Source of the DNA: Anaerosalibacter massiliensis
GTDB taxonomy: Bacteria > Bacillota > Clostridia > Tissierellales > Sporanaerobacteraceae
DNA length: 64,000 nucleotides
Assembly (NCBI GenBank): GCA_000751555.1
Contig: CCEZ01000015.1
Location: 32,256-96,255, forward strand
Direction: 5' to 3'
Below, in pieces: positions 43,886 to 53,610 of the stretch (position 1 is the first letter of the stretch; the number at the start of each line of letters is the position of its first letter). The notes beneath the pieces were generated by a model that did no database searches, was not told where the DNA came from, and saw only the letters and a program-made list of their open reading frames with translations. A program made the position numbers and the translations under genes.

Positions 43886-45235
43886 TCAGACCTCCTTTAG
43901 TGTTGCTTTTACCGCATCTATCAGTGCGGATTGGGTATTGTCTTTATCTTTTAAAGCTTTCATTACACGCTCATCAATGGTGCCTTTGGCAATCAGGTGA
44001 TGGATCACTACCGTTTCATTTTGTCCTTGACGCCAAAGACGGGCATTGGTTTGCTGGTAAAGCTCCAAGCTCCAAGTCAGGCCAAACCATACAAGAGTTG
44101 AACCTCCAGCTTGCAAGTTCAGTCCATGGCCTGCTGATGCTGGATGGATGACTGCAATGGGGATTTCTCCATCATTCCACCTTTTAATAGAATCGCTAGT
44201 GGATAATACCTCAACTTCAAAGCGCTTTTGTATTCGAGATAAATCATGCTTAAACCAATAAGCAATTAGAACTGGTTTGCCATTAGCGGCTTCGATTAAG
44301 TCTTCCAGTGCATCCAGCTTACGGTCATGTATATGAATAACTACACCTTGATCATCATAGACTGCTCCGTTTGCCATCTGCAGGAGCTTTCCTGAAAGAG
44401 CTGCTGCATTAGCAGCAGTAATATCCTCACCTTTCACCGTTGTAATTAAATCCCGCTTCATAGTGTCGATAGTTTTCATTTCTTTTTCAGAAAGCTTCAC
44501 TGGCACTTCGTTTATAACCAACTCCGGCAACTTCAGGTAGTCTGTCCCTTTCATGCTAATAGTGATGTCAGATATGAGCCTATAAATAGCTTCTTCTGCT
44601 CCCGGTTTTGGTTTGTAGGAGAAGATCACTTGCTGATTGCGTTTATCTGGTACGAAAAAGTCCTCTCGATATCTGCCAATAAACCTGCCCAATCGCTGTC
44701 CCATATCCAGCAGGCGATACTCAGCCCATAAATCCATCAGTCCATTGGATGATGGCGTTCCGGTAAGCCCTACGATCCTTTTAATCTTTGGCCTGACTTT
44801 AAGTAGGCTTTTAAACCGTTTCGCTTGATGGGATTTGAAGGATGACAGCTCATCGATTACTACCATGTCAAAATCAAAGGGTATGGCACTTCTAGAAATT
44901 AGCCATTCGACATTTTCTCGATTGATGATGTATACCTGAGCTCTTTTCATAAGGGCTGTTTTCCTCTGTACCTCAGAGCCAACTGCTACGGTGTATTTAA
45001 GACCTTTTAGGTGATCCCACTTTTCAAGCTCTGCAGGCCATGTATCTCTGGCTACTCGAAGAGGTGCAATGACCAGAACCTTACGAACAAGAAAACTATC
45101 CAGTGTTAAATCAAAGATGGCAGTTAAGGTAATGACACTCTTACCTAATCCCATATCTAAAAGCACTGCTGCTATGGGATGGGTGAGGATATACTCAGTG
45201 GCATAAACCTGATATTCATGAGGCTTGTATTTCAT
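43886..45235 (-). CDS. SNF2-family DEAD/DEAH helicase
   Basis: 449 aa. Motif I is LLDMGLGKSVITLTA, motif II MVVIDELSSFKSHQAK (DELS), motif III GLTGTPSSNGLMDL, and the C-terminal motifs are HPASAGHGLNLQAGG and NARLWRQGQNETVVIH. ATG 45235 has GGAGG upstream. It probably remodels DNA in phage replication or recombination. It overlaps the VRR-NUC gene by 20 bases, a pairing common in phages. Confidence 0.93.
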   Translation of the reverse strand: MKYKPHEYQVYATEYILTHPIAAVLLDMGLGKSVITLTAIFDLTLDSFLVRKVLVIAPLRVARDTWPAELEKWDHLKGLKYTVAVGSEVQRKTALMKRAQVYIINRENVEWLISRSAIPFDFDMVVIDELSSFKSHQAKRFKSLLKVRPKIKRIVGLTGTPSSNGLMDLWAEYRLLDMGQRLGRFIGRYREDFFVPDKRNQQVIFSYKPKPGAEEAIYRLISDITISMKGTDYLKLPELVINEVPVKLSEKEMKTIDTMKRDLITTVKGEDITAANAAALSGKLLQMANGAVYDDQGVVIHIHDRKLDALEDLIEAANGKPVLIAYWFKHDLSRIQKRFEVEVLSTSDSIKRWNDGEIPIAVIHPASAGHGLNLQAGGSTLVWFGLTWSLELYQQTNARLWRQGQNETVVIHHLIAKGTIDERVMKALKDKDNTQSALIDAVKATLKEV

Positions 45236-45497
45236 GAAGTATCCCTCCAATCTGTTCTATGTGATCCAGGCAGAATACCAAAAATCCAAGTGATTCTAAC
45301 TGTCTTTTTCGCTTTTCCTGTAGAGGCCTTAAGGTTTTACCTGGAGCTTTTACCTCCACAAAAGCTATTTTTTTATCCGGCAAAAGAATCAATCTGTCTG
45401 GCATTCCATCAAAACCTGGTGATGCAATCTTCAGTGCAATGCCGCCTATATCTTTTACTGCTTTTACCAGTTGTTGTTCAATCCATTTTTCTCTCAT
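45216..45497 (-). CDS. VRR-NUC domain protein
   Basis: 93 aa: EQQLVKAVKDIGGIALKIAS, then GFDGMPDRLILLPDKKIAFV and EVKAPGKTLRPLQ, giving the PD...ExK catalytic set of VRR-NUC nucleases. It works probably with the adjoining SNF2 helicase on branched DNA. Confidence 0.93.
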   Translation of the reverse strand: MREKWIEQQLVKAVKDIGGIALKIASPGFDGMPDRLILLPDKKIAFVEVKAPGKTLRPLQEKRKRQLESLGFLVFCLDHIEQIGGILHEIQAS

Positions 45498-45507
45498 ATA
45501 GCCTCCA

Positions 45508-45770
45508 TGTTCCCTAAATCCAAAAAGTCTCTATACGCGCGTATATACGCGTCTGCAGGTAATTTCTTCTTTTTGTCTTTAGGATTATTTTTAATAATTA
45601 TTTTTGGAACAATGGAACATAAGTTATAAAGTAGCCTACTTTACAAGGGGCTGCCGCCTGTTCCGATGAGGTGTACCAAAAGACCGTTTTTGTTTCACCG
45701 GAACAGGTGAAATCTGTTCCCGAGAAAAAATTGTTCCATGTGTTCCAAACTAAATTATGTTTTGGGAACA
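45508..45770. other. Candidate phage replication origin
   Basis: The 257-base gap between VRR-NUC and the primase-helicase gene carries nine copies of GGAACA or its complement TGTTCC (first bases at 45508, 45606, 45614, 45659, 45700, 45715, 45732, 45741, 45765). It also has an AT-rich patch near 45580-45605 and a perfect palindrome ATACGCGCGTAT (45533-45544). No coding frame is convincing. Confidence 0.45.
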
Positions 45771-48100
45771 TAAACCCATTGTGGTCCATAAAGCGGGATA
45801 CGTTCTTTTTTCACGAGTCCAGTCCAGCCTCCGATACTTGCCATAATTGCAGATATCTCATTGCCATCCATTCTTCGGAGATTGGCTCGATCTTTGCCAA
45901 AGCACTCACACCAGATTTCCATATTAGAAACCGATTTTCGTTTCCAAACACCAACCCTTTGGCTTTCACCAAACTCAGTCCCGTTGATATAGGCTCGACG
46001 TTCATATAGATCCATGGTGTCCCAATCCTCAGGTAAAAGCATATCAAGGTACTCTCTAACCAAACCTTCTCGCTCATCGGACTCCATAGCTTCTCGCTGT
46101 TCTTCTTTTGCAAGCTTTTCAAGGCTAGCATCAAGGTACAATTTCTCTCCAGCCTTTACATAGGTAAGAGCCTCAGCCCATATCTGCAGAATTTCATCCT
46201 GCTTTAGCTGCCAAGATTTTTTTGTGCCATTTCCCGGAGTCTTTACTGGCCAGAAGCGACGGTTTCCTGTGGTGTCCCGCAAATAGCCTTTCTCAGCATT
46301 GGTGGTTCCGAAAAAGATACATTGTCTTAAGTGCGGAGTAGCTCTCCTGCCAAAGCTGGCACGATAAATGTCATTTTGGCGAGACAAGAAACTTCGAAGT
46401 GTTTCGACTTCAGCTTTTTTAAGTCCGGCTAGTTCTCCAATTTCTAAAATCCAGTAACCTTGAAGTTTTTCTGCGGCGGTCTTATCCTTGGTATCCGATA
46501 AGTTCAAGCTATCTGAAAACCAGTCTCCACCCAACTTGGCTATGAGAGTGCTTTTTCCAACTCCCTGCGGGCCATTAAGAACCAACATGGAATCGAATTT
46601 GATACCAGGAGTTAGCACACGAGAGATAGCTGCACATAAAGTTTTTCTTGTTACAGCCCGAACATAAGAGTTATCTGATGCACCTAGATAATCGATGAGC
46701 AGGGTATCTACTCGCGGTACCTTATCCCATTCAGGGAGTGCATCAATAAACTCACGAATAGGATGATAAGATCGGTCGTCAGCTACCTTTGCTACGGCCA
46801 CATCATAGTTTCTTGCAGAGAAGGTTCCGTAGTGGGTGTCAATGTAGCTGATTAGCTGGGCATCATCTGCATCTCTCCAGAACTTAGATGGATGTGGCCA
46901 AGGAACATCACCTTTAATTTCGAGACTGTCTGATAGCTGATTAAACACAATGCCTTTCAGATTTGGATCATTTTCAAGTATTAAAATCAAGTTTCTAAGG
47001 GTATTTTTAACTGATCCTGTCTTGTCAAGCTCCAGCTGCTTTTCCCAATCTTCATCAATAAACTCTTTTTCAGCCTGAGCCTTTCGTTCTTCTGCAAACT
47101 GCTCTTTTACCCGTTCATCCTCTAAAGTTAAATCAGTCATAGCTTTAAACGAAGGTAGTTTGCTAGGTGATGTATTTTCTGCCGCCTTTTCATCTAAGTC
47201 GCGAAACTTATGCACTCGGACCAGATCAAAAGCGTTTAGCAGCATTCCACATGCTGGATCTGTGGCATGATGGCTATAAGCAAATTTACCGTCATAGATT
47301 ACCAAGCCCGCAGAAGAATCTGCAGGGATATAATCAAACCTACCATTCATAGCACTTGACTCATATACATCCGTCAAGAATGTATTAATAGCTTCTTCAA
47401 TGGTATAAGCTCTGCAAAATGCCCCGACAACGCCCTCTTTACTTAAAGGGTCTGCTTGCTTTGTGATTTTCCTTTGTACAACCTCTGATTGTCTTGTGGA
47501 TACAGGCCACATGGATGTATCCCGCCAATCTGCATATTTGGAAAGATAAACATCAGGATCTAAAAGCTCTCCATCCTTTTCTTTAAAGACAAATTCTCCA
47601 TCAGACGGTGTGGATGGCCAATACATTAACCTAGATGGCTCATAAGTGGTATCATCGAATAAATCAATCCCAATCTCCTTTGCAACCATCCGGCCAAGAG
47701 CTGGGTATTCATCCTCTGTTACTTCTCTTTTAATTGGAATGATAAGTCTTAATCGCGGTGCATCTGGTGTATGTTTATGGGTTGAATAGATGCAGCATTT
47801 GAAATCATGTAATGCTTCAATTTGATCCCAAATCCTCGGTTTGGCATAATCCATATCTAATGTCAGAAGGGAGCGGGAGAGGACATAACCATTTCTGCGC
47901 TTTCCTTCACGAAGAGCTCCTCCCACAAATCCACCGACGTCTTTTATTGAGTCCTGCTGAGCGCGACTCATTTTTCGGAATTCAGATACTGTTTCTGTTG
48001 TTCGTATAGTAGATTTAACTCGGGAGATGAAGTCCTCCCATGTGATGTCTTTGTTCTTCCACTTTTTATCCATTCGGCTGTTACCAACCGCTATCTTCAT
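45755..48100 (-). CDS. VapE-type primase-helicase
   Basis: 781 aa. The N-terminal ~200 residues resemble a bifunctional primase-polymerase (SRSLLTLDMDYAKP, then IYSTHKHTPDAPRLRLIIPI). The C-terminal half is the virulence-associated E helicase: Walker A LNGPQGVGKSTLIAKLGG (about residue 510), Walker B-like YWILEIGELAGL, then TNAEKGYLRDTTGNRRFWPV. It starts phage DNA replication. ATG 48100 follows GGGAGG and overlaps the downstream end of its neighbour by 4 bases. Confidence 0.92.
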   Translation of the reverse strand: MKIAVGNSRMDKKWKNKDITWEDFISRVKSTIRTTETVSEFRKMSRAQQDSIKDVGGFVGGALREGKRRNGYVLSRSLLTLDMDYAKPRIWDQIEALHDFKCCIYSTHKHTPDAPRLRLIIPIKREVTEDEYPALGRMVAKEIGIDLFDDTTYEPSRLMYWPSTPSDGEFVFKEKDGELLDPDVYLSKYADWRDTSMWPVSTRQSEVVQRKITKQADPLSKEGVVGAFCRAYTIEEAINTFLTDVYESSAMNGRFDYIPADSSAGLVIYDGKFAYSHHATDPACGMLLNAFDLVRVHKFRDLDEKAAENTSPSKLPSFKAMTDLTLEDERVKEQFAEERKAQAEKEFIDEDWEKQLELDKTGSVKNTLRNLILILENDPNLKGIVFNQLSDSLEIKGDVPWPHPSKFWRDADDAQLISYIDTHYGTFSARNYDVAVAKVADDRSYHPIREFIDALPEWDKVPRVDTLLIDYLGASDNSYVRAVTRKTLCAAISRVLTPGIKFDSMLVLNGPQGVGKSTLIAKLGGDWFSDSLNLSDTKDKTAAEKLQGYWILEIGELAGLKKAEVETLRSFLSRQNDIYRASFGRRATPHLRQCIFFGTTNAEKGYLRDTTGNRRFWPVKTPGNGTKKSWQLKQDEILQIWAEALTYVKAGEKLYLDASLEKLAKEEQREAMESDEREGLVREYLDMLLPEDWDTMDLYERRAYINGTEFGESQRVGVWKRKSVSNMEIWCECFGKDRANLRRMDGNEISAIMASIGGWTGLVKKERIPLYGPQWVYVPKT

Positions 48101-48516
48101 ATCTTCTGCACCTCCCTGCAGTTTTCGGTAAAATACCGAATAGGAATACGATGCTTCGATGCTTTATCTATTTCTGCTTGCATTCCTTTTGAGATGTTGC
48201 GACCAAATACCCACAGTTCCTCGCACTTTCTAAGCCAAACCATTCCAAAGAATAGTCCTAGTTTTCTTTGTTCTGGATCGCTATCATCTAGAACTTGAGG
48301 GTATAGCAGATGAGGAGCAAAAGGAATAGTTCCTTGCTCCACTGCAAACTTCAGATATTTTCTGGCCTTCTTCAGATTTTTTTCTGTATCCCCAGCAAAA
48401 GGTGAACAAATAAAGACACAAGGTTTGTAGCATTTTACTTTTTCTTCACGCATGACATTTTCCAAGGCTTCTGCTGCAGTTGGATCTGGATAGCTATCGG
48501 CGTTATATCTATCCAT
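48097..48516 (-). CDS. DUF4406/deoxyribosyltransferase-like protein
   Basis: 139 aa: VFICSPFAGDTEKNLKKARK is the nucleotide-binding start of the nucleoside 2-deoxyribosyltransferase-like fold. It continues with TIPFAPHLLYPQVLDD, WVFGRNISKGMQAEIDKASK. It is common in phage replication operons, and may edit nucleotides, but no substrate is visible. Confidence 0.8.
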   Translation of the reverse strand: MDRYNADSYPDPTAAEALENVMREEKVKCYKPCVFICSPFAGDTEKNLKKARKYLKFAVEQGTIPFAPHLLYPQVLDDSDPEQRKLGLFFGMVWLRKCEELWVFGRNISKGMQAEIDKASKHRIPIRYFTENCREVQKI

Positions 48517-48518
48517 AA

Positions 48519-49310
48519 CTACATCCCCTCGAATTCAGACTCTTGTTCAATCAGTGGTAAAATGCCATGATCCTTTAGAAGCTCATAAATAAACAAGCGT
48601 CCTTTCTGAGTCCAATAGGTATGAACCTTTGAATGTATCGTTCCATCCTTTCCAGGGTACGTATGGGTTTTTGTTGTTGTATATCCATGTTGGGCATACT
48701 TTTGATATAAGAGCCAGATTTTCCCTTGACGGAACTGAACGCCAAGATCATGTAGATATTCATTGAACCAGCGACCAGACTTTCCATAATCCTTGGCGAT
48801 TGTTGTGATAGACACCGCATCCTTGCAATTAAGCACCACATCGTAATAACTGGCTTTTGGTTTCATTTCTGCAATCTGCTGTTCCTGAATACTAATCGTA
48901 GTTGTTAGCTCGGCATTTTTGGCTCTTGCAGCTTTAAGTTCCTGCAATGCTTTAATTAAAAAGTCTGGATTAGCAAGCAACTCATCTGTAGCATAAAGTC
49001 CATGCCTTCTGATTGAAGGAAGAACCTCATGAGTTACCCAGCGCTTGAACTTTTTAGCCCCTGGCTTGTCAGAGCGAAGAATTAAATTGTATAGTCCACT
49101 TTCATTGATACATGTCATTTCCTGCGGACCACCAGGGGTGTCCACTCTTACCGGCTCCCTTTCATCGGCATCTAATCTTTCTGCCGCATCTCGATATTTT
49201 GAGATACCGAGTACAGCACAGACATCCTTAAGTACCCACCAAGGACTACCTTCCTTTAAAATTGTTCTGACATTGTTGCCCTCGTAGTTGAAAATAGTTA
49301 ATTTGTTCAT
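48519..49310 (-). CDS. Phage antirepressor (BRO-N and KilAC domains)
   Basis: 263 aa. The BRO-N domain: LTIFNYEGNNVRTILKEGSP, then WWVLKDVCAVLGISKYRDAA and INESGLYNLILRSDKPGAKK. The KilAC/ANT C-terminus: SITTIAKDYGKSGRWFNEYL, then QKGRLFIYELLKDHGI. ATG 49310 follows GGAGG. Antirepressors push prophages to lysis by inactivating repressors. The target here is unclear because no obvious CI repressor exists in the window. Confidence 0.92.
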   Translation of the reverse strand: MNKLTIFNYEGNNVRTILKEGSPWWVLKDVCAVLGISKYRDAAERLDADEREPVRVDTPGGPQEMTCINESGLYNLILRSDKPGAKKFKRWVTHEVLPSIRRHGLYATDELLANPDFLIKALQELKAARAKNAELTTTISIQEQQIAEMKPKASYYDVVLNCKDAVSITTIAKDYGKSGRWFNEYLHDLGVQFRQGKIWLLYQKYAQHGYTTTKTHTYPGKDGTIHSKVHTYWTQKGRLFIYELLKDHGILPLIEQESEFEGM

Positions 49311-49364
49311 ATCGAACCTCCAGCATATAGTTGTAGAGCGATAAAACATGCCCTCAGCTATAAG

Positions 49365-49393
49365 CAAAAAAAGAGGAGGCTTCGAACCCCCTC
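49365..49393 (-). terminator. Terminator after the DNA polymerase gene
   Basis: On the minus strand GAGGGGG-TTCGAA-GCCTCCTC is followed by TTTTTTTGC. It lies directly after the polymerase stop, before the antirepressor leader. Confidence 0.75.
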
Positions 49394-49396
49394 AAA

Positions 49397-51331
49397 TTAA
49401 TCTTTTTTATAAAAATCACATTCAAACCCATCAGCACGAAGCAAAAGCCCCTGAGCCCAAGGTGGTGTCTGTCCCATAAGAGCACATATATCTGGAACAG
49501 ATACTTCTAAAGGAACCTCTAAAACTACCTCATCATGGACATGCATTACAATATCAAAACCTTTTTCATTAAGCTTTCTCATGGCATAGCAAAGAAGATC
49601 TCTTGAAATGGCCTGCACGATGTTCTCAACAAACTTCGGACCATAGCTTTCAATACGCTCCCACTTCTTTGTGGCACCAACGCCTTCATACGTCACTGTT
49701 TCACTGCCGAATCTGTTAATCCCCATCCTTGGTTTGACATAGGTAAGCTGTCTCCCGGATGGCAGCCATATCAACAGCATTCCACTACGATATTCAAATC
49801 GGATACGATGAGTTTCTGTTCTGGATCTTTCTTTTACAGCTTTTTTAACTGCTCTATCGACATCCCACCAAAGCCTAACAATGTTTGGATTCGCATTTCT
49901 CCACGCATATACCAGTGGCTTTAACTCTTCTTCGGTAAGACCCATATCAAGTGCTCCCATTGCTTTTAACGCACCAACCGATCCACCATAACCCAAGGCC
50001 AACTCCGCAATTTTTCCTTTTTGTCTGAGTGGACTACCTTTTGTGACTTCTTCCAAGGGGACCCTAAACATCTGGGAAGCGGATGCTTCGTAAATCTTGC
50101 CATGGGTAGCGAATACCTCATTTCTCCATGTCTCGCCTGCGAGCCAGGCAATCACTCTAGCTTCAATTGCACTAAAATCAGCAACAATAAACTTATATCC
50201 TTTCTTTGGAACAAAGGCAGTACGGATTAACTCGGACAAAACTCCTGGAACAGAATCGTACAATAATTCCAAGGCCTCAAAATGACCACCTCTAACTAAC
50301 CTTCGCGCCTGCTCCAGATCCGGCAAATGGTTCTGCGGAAGATTTTGAACTTGTATAAGCCTCCCTGCAAATCTGCCGGTTCGATTGGCACCATAAAACT
50401 GCAATAGACCACGTGCTCTTTCATCTGCACATACTGCATTTTCCATAGCGGTGTATTTCTTTACACTGGACTTGGCTAGTAGTTGCCTCAATTCCAGCAC
50501 TTCACTCAGGTGATCTGGAGCTTCCTTTAATAGTGCCTTAACTGACGCCTTATCAAGACTATCCGTTTCCAGACCACTTTCCGATAGCCAGGTTTTCATC
50601 TGGGTCACTGAGTTTGGATTTTCAAGTTTAGTAAGCTCTTTTAGTCGGCTTGTGAATTCCTCTCGGGTTTGTTCATCACACTGGATAGCCTGCCTTACCA
50701 ATTCTAAATCCAATTGAATACCTCGATCATTAATCTGCTGGTCTAGAATATAGTTCTGCCACTCCTCTTCTGGCATAGGGAACTTATGAAGCTTTGCCTG
50801 TATGGAAAGTTCAGCTTCAACATCTCGAAGGTTATATGCTTTGAAACTCTCCCACTTTTCTAAAGCATGCTCCGGTAGATTGCGAGTTCGGCCTCCATTA
50901 GACTGAGTCGCTTTGCAGGGAACTGAGAAATATCTTATGAGTTCCTTACCCTCAGTCAGCTTTTTCTTATCAGCTCCTGTTACAAGAGCCGCTCCTTCTA
51001 GCGATAGAGGAAGTCCTAGGTAGGCAGACCACACCATCGTACAACGCCATGAAGCAGGCTCAAGCCAGACACCAAAATGACGAGACAAGCAGATTCGTTC
51101 AAATTGAGCATTAAATGCCCACTTTATAATCTGGCTATCTAGAACTGCATTCTGGATTTCTTGTGGGATCTTTTCGCCACATGCCAAATCAACTACCTGT
51201 ACAGGACCACCATCCACACTGTAGCCCAAAAGTAGGATTTGAAAATCCGGTGCTTCAGCGTAACGATAGACCCCGCTTTTGGCGATGTCTACGCTACTAT
51301 ATGTTTCTATATCTATGCTGAGGGTTCTCAT
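49397..51331 (-). CDS. Phage family A DNA polymerase
   Basis: 644 aa. The 3'-5' exonuclease starts with TLSIDIETYSSVDIAKSG. Polymerase motif A is VADFSAIEARVIAWLAGE, motif B EVTKGSPLRQKGKIAELALG, motif C MHVHDEVVLEVPL. It replicates the phage genome. It overlaps the DUF2815 gene by 4 bases. Confidence 0.95.
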   Translation of the reverse strand: MRTLSIDIETYSSVDIAKSGVYRYAEAPDFQILLLGYSVDGGPVQVVDLACGEKIPQEIQNAVLDSQIIKWAFNAQFERICLSRHFGVWLEPASWRCTMVWSAYLGLPLSLEGAALVTGADKKKLTEGKELIRYFSVPCKATQSNGGRTRNLPEHALEKWESFKAYNLRDVEAELSIQAKLHKFPMPEEEWQNYILDQQINDRGIQLDLELVRQAIQCDEQTREEFTSRLKELTKLENPNSVTQMKTWLSESGLETDSLDKASVKALLKEAPDHLSEVLELRQLLAKSSVKKYTAMENAVCADERARGLLQFYGANRTGRFAGRLIQVQNLPQNHLPDLEQARRLVRGGHFEALELLYDSVPGVLSELIRTAFVPKKGYKFIVADFSAIEARVIAWLAGETWRNEVFATHGKIYEASASQMFRVPLEEVTKGSPLRQKGKIAELALGYGGSVGALKAMGALDMGLTEEELKPLVYAWRNANPNIVRLWWDVDRAVKKAVKERSRTETHRIRFEYRSGMLLIWLPSGRQLTYVKPRMGINRFGSETVTYEGVGATKKWERIESYGPKFVENIVQAISRDLLCYAMRKLNEKGFDIVMHVHDEVVLEVPLEVSVPDICALMGQTPPWAQGLLLRADGFECDFYKKD

Positions 51332-51888
51332 GATAAAAAGTCGTCATCCACGTCAGTGGCAAAGTCATCAGCTGCATTGGTTCTACCGCCTAAAGGCTCA
51401 CCATCGCGGATTTTTTGAATGTTTCCAAGGCCACACGCTATACCCTTATTTCCATTGGAGTTAAAGGCGTAGAAGTTGATACTCACTCTTGCATAGACAC
51501 CGGAGTACACTTCTGAACGATCAAGGATTGGATTGACGTTTCTGTCTACAATTTGTGGAGCAGTATTGCTGTTGGCATTGATAAAATAGCTGTTGGCATA
51601 AGCCTCATCATCCGGACGATCAATGTCGCCATCACGCAGAGGGAGCTTGAGAACTGCTTTATTGGGAATCTTCCCACCGAATTTACCTTTACCTTCCTCT
51701 ATGGCGGCATTCACTGCTTCGTTGATAGCGCTTAAGGTTTTAGTATCACTCTTAGGGATAATCAGGCTCACACTGTATTTTTCAGTACCGCCATTGATAG
51801 ATTTAGGTTCCCAGACATTGGCATAAGAGAGTCGTACAACTCCTGTGATTACTTTCGTTGGGTTCGTTCTTTTTACTGTTTTTGACAT
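51328..51888 (-). CDS. DUF2815 single-strand DNA-binding-like protein
   Basis: About 186 aa: VITGVVRLSYANVWEPKSIN, then KYSVSLIIPKSDTKTLSAIN and SGVYARVSINFYAFNSNGNK, the complete DUF2815 pattern (OB-fold, SSB-like, phage). ATG 51888 follows GGAGG. It lies between DUF2800 and the polymerase as usual. Confidence 0.9.
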   Translation of the reverse strand: MSKTVKRTNPTKVITGVVRLSYANVWEPKSINGGTEKYSVSLIIPKSDTKTLSAINEAVNAAIEEGKGKFGGKIPNKAVLKLPLRDGDIDRPDDEAYANSYFINANSNTAPQIVDRNVNPILDRSEVYSGVYARVSINFYAFNSNGNKGIACGLGNIQKIRDGEPLGGRTNAADDFATDVDDDFLS

Positions 51889-51892
51889 AGTA

Positions 51893-53020
51893 TTATACCT
51901 CCATAAAATCATTTTTTGCTGATGATGTGTTCATTTCAGGACGCTTGTCTGAAACTGGTACTAGCGTCGGTTTGCCTGGTGGCTTCATAATTAGTCCACC
52001 AATGACTTCATTAAATTTTGTCTTGCCCATCAATTTCTCCATTTCAGTAATAGTGATGAGACTTTGCTTGTATATGTCGCGATAACCTGCATTCTTTGCC
52101 GCTTCTGCGACCGCTTCTTCATCTTTGTATTTACGGTTGGAACGGCCTTCGACTACTTTAAAGCCGGGCCACTTCTTTCCATGATTAACTGCTGCATCTG
52201 TCGCATAGGCTATAATCTCATTTGTCCATCTGGTGAGATCACCGATAGAAGATAGAATCTCAGCAATTTCTTCATCTGATAAAAGTGGCGGTAGCGCAAA
52301 CTCAAATGTAGCCAGTTTCATTTTCGCTTCTGCTCTTGCTCGACATTTCACTGCAGCCCGACAAAATTGACACCACTCTCCGGGGCAATAGTTTCCGTCA
52401 CCAGCGAAGGCCAGTTCAGCTTTAGGTTTCAAAACTTCTTCAGCCCATCGATACAAGCTTTCTTTTGAGACTGTGGACGTGCTGATATTTTCACGACGAG
52501 GTTGATAAATTGTCATTAAAACCATCTCGATGTCATAAATACCATCAAAGAGACCTAGTGCACCAAGGGCATATAGTTTCATTTGAGGATTGTCCTCTGC
52601 GCTGACTAAGACACCCTGACCATACTTAAAATCAATAATGTGAAGAGTTCCGTCAGCGATAATTACACAATCCCCGGTCCCAAAGCCATCAGGAACATAC
52701 TTTGAAAAATCAAGCCGCTGTTCTATCAAGATTAAGGGGTCACTACATGTCTGCTTGGCTTGCTCAATCACTTCAAGCACATACTCTACATATCCATCGG
52801 TGTAATTATCCATCTCATCTGAGTCATATGGAGAAACCGGCTTTTTTGATCTCATCTTAAGCGCCTTGCGGAGTTTATGTTCACTTAACGCATGGGCAGC
52901 TGTGCCTTCAGCTGCAGCTTCACCGCTGTTGTCATCAAACTCCAGCTCCAACCTTGCCGATGGTGTACAGTTCATCCAGCGATGAGCTCCAGATGCAGAG
53001 AGAATTGCATGTTTACTCAT
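51893..53020 (-). CDS. DUF2800 (PD-(D/E)xK nuclease-like) protein
   Basis: 375 aa: HAILSASGAHRWMNCTPSAR, then EGTAAHALSEHKLRK. The nuclease-like core has GTGDCVIIADGTLHIIDFKY (D...DxK) and a C-terminal cysteine set (YCPGEWCQFCRAAVKCRARA), as in Cas4/RecB-type Fe-S nucleases. Its role is probably phage DNA recombination with DUF2815. Confidence 0.9.
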   Translation of the reverse strand: MSKHAILSASGAHRWMNCTPSARLELEFDDNSGEAAAEGTAAHALSEHKLRKALKMRSKKPVSPYDSDEMDNYTDGYVEYVLEVIEQAKQTCSDPLILIEQRLDFSKYVPDGFGTGDCVIIADGTLHIIDFKYGQGVLVSAEDNPQMKLYALGALGLFDGIYDIEMVLMTIYQPRRENISTSTVSKESLYRWAEEVLKPKAELAFAGDGNYCPGEWCQFCRAAVKCRARAEAKMKLATFEFALPPLLSDEEIAEILSSIGDLTRWTNEIIAYATDAAVNHGKKWPGFKVVEGRSNRKYKDEEAVAEAAKNAGYRDIYKQSLITITEMEKLMGKTKFNEVIGGLIMKPPGKPTLVPVSDKRPEMNTSSAKNDFMEV

Positions 53021-53334
53021 TTCAATCCCTCCGCATCTGCAAGCAGTGCAGCATACTTGCTTGGATCAATCTGGCTGAGTTTTGATGCACCATACTTTTC
53101 TAGAAGTGCTCTTACTTCAGCTGTAAATCCGTCATGGCTTTTTTCCGCAAGTACTGCCCTTACTTCTTCTAAAGTGATCTGCTTTTCTTCAGGCTGTTTT
53201 TCAGGCTTTGGTTGCTCTGGCTTTGTACCCTCATTAGGACCATTACTTGCTATTGCATCAGCTACAGCCTGAACACTATCTGCCAACGATCTAAGATCTG
53301 ACACCACATCGAGAAGAAGCTTAACCTTACTCAT
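53017..53334 (-). CDS. Hypothetical early protein with SAP-like C-terminus
   Basis: 105 aa. A helical start (SKVKLLLDVVSDLRSLADSV), a charged linker (TKPEQPKPEKQPEEKQ), and a C-terminal helix pair (TLEEVRAVLAEKSHDGFTAE, LLEKYGASKLSQI) similar to modules seen in prophage early proteins. It overlaps DUF2800 and its upstream neighbour by 4 and 8 bases. Function unknown. Confidence 0.7.
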   Translation of the reverse strand: MSKVKLLLDVVSDLRSLADSVQAVADAIASNGPNEGTKPEQPKPEKQPEEKQITLEEVRAVLAEKSHDGFTAEVRALLEKYGASKLSQIDPSKYAALLADAEGLK

Positions 53335-53536
53335 GGCCTACACCTCCTTCCTTGATTTCCTTAATTTCTACCGTCTCAACTGAGTCGCCGGGAGTAATTA
53401 CTAGCAGACTAACTTTCTTTCCAAATAGGAAATCAAGCATTCTCGTTCGGATTGTCTTCCGACTGCTTTGAATTACTGAACTTCTTTCGCCACCGGGCCT
53501 TGCCACATTGATAGTAACTTTGTGTTTAAGGCTCAT
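53327..53536 (-). CDS. Small hypothetical early protein
   Basis: 69 aa: MSLKHKVTINVARPGGERSS, then RKTIRTRMLDFLFGKKVSLL. ATG 53536 follows AAAGGAG. Found at the start of the DUF2800 operon; no recognised domain. Confidence 0.65.
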   Translation of the reverse strand: MSLKHKVTINVARPGGERSSVIQSSRKTIRTRMLDFLFGKKVSLLVITPGDSVETVEIKEIKEGGVGHE

Positions 53537-53585
53537 ATTCCATCTCCTTTCCGGGGGCGATTCATCTGCCCCTCACCGATAAGCG

Positions 53586-53610
53586 AAAAAGAGAGTTCTT
53601 TCGAACCCCC
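53586..53610 (-). terminator. Terminator after the sigma-like gene
   Basis: On the minus strand GGGGGTTC-GAAA-GAACTCTC is followed by TTTTTCGC. It separates the sigma-like gene from the next early unit. Confidence 0.7.

Noticed and set aside
43900..44151. A plus-strand frame inside the SNF2 helicase.
   Set aside because: It is a reflection of a well-supported helicase gene whose motifs are all intact.
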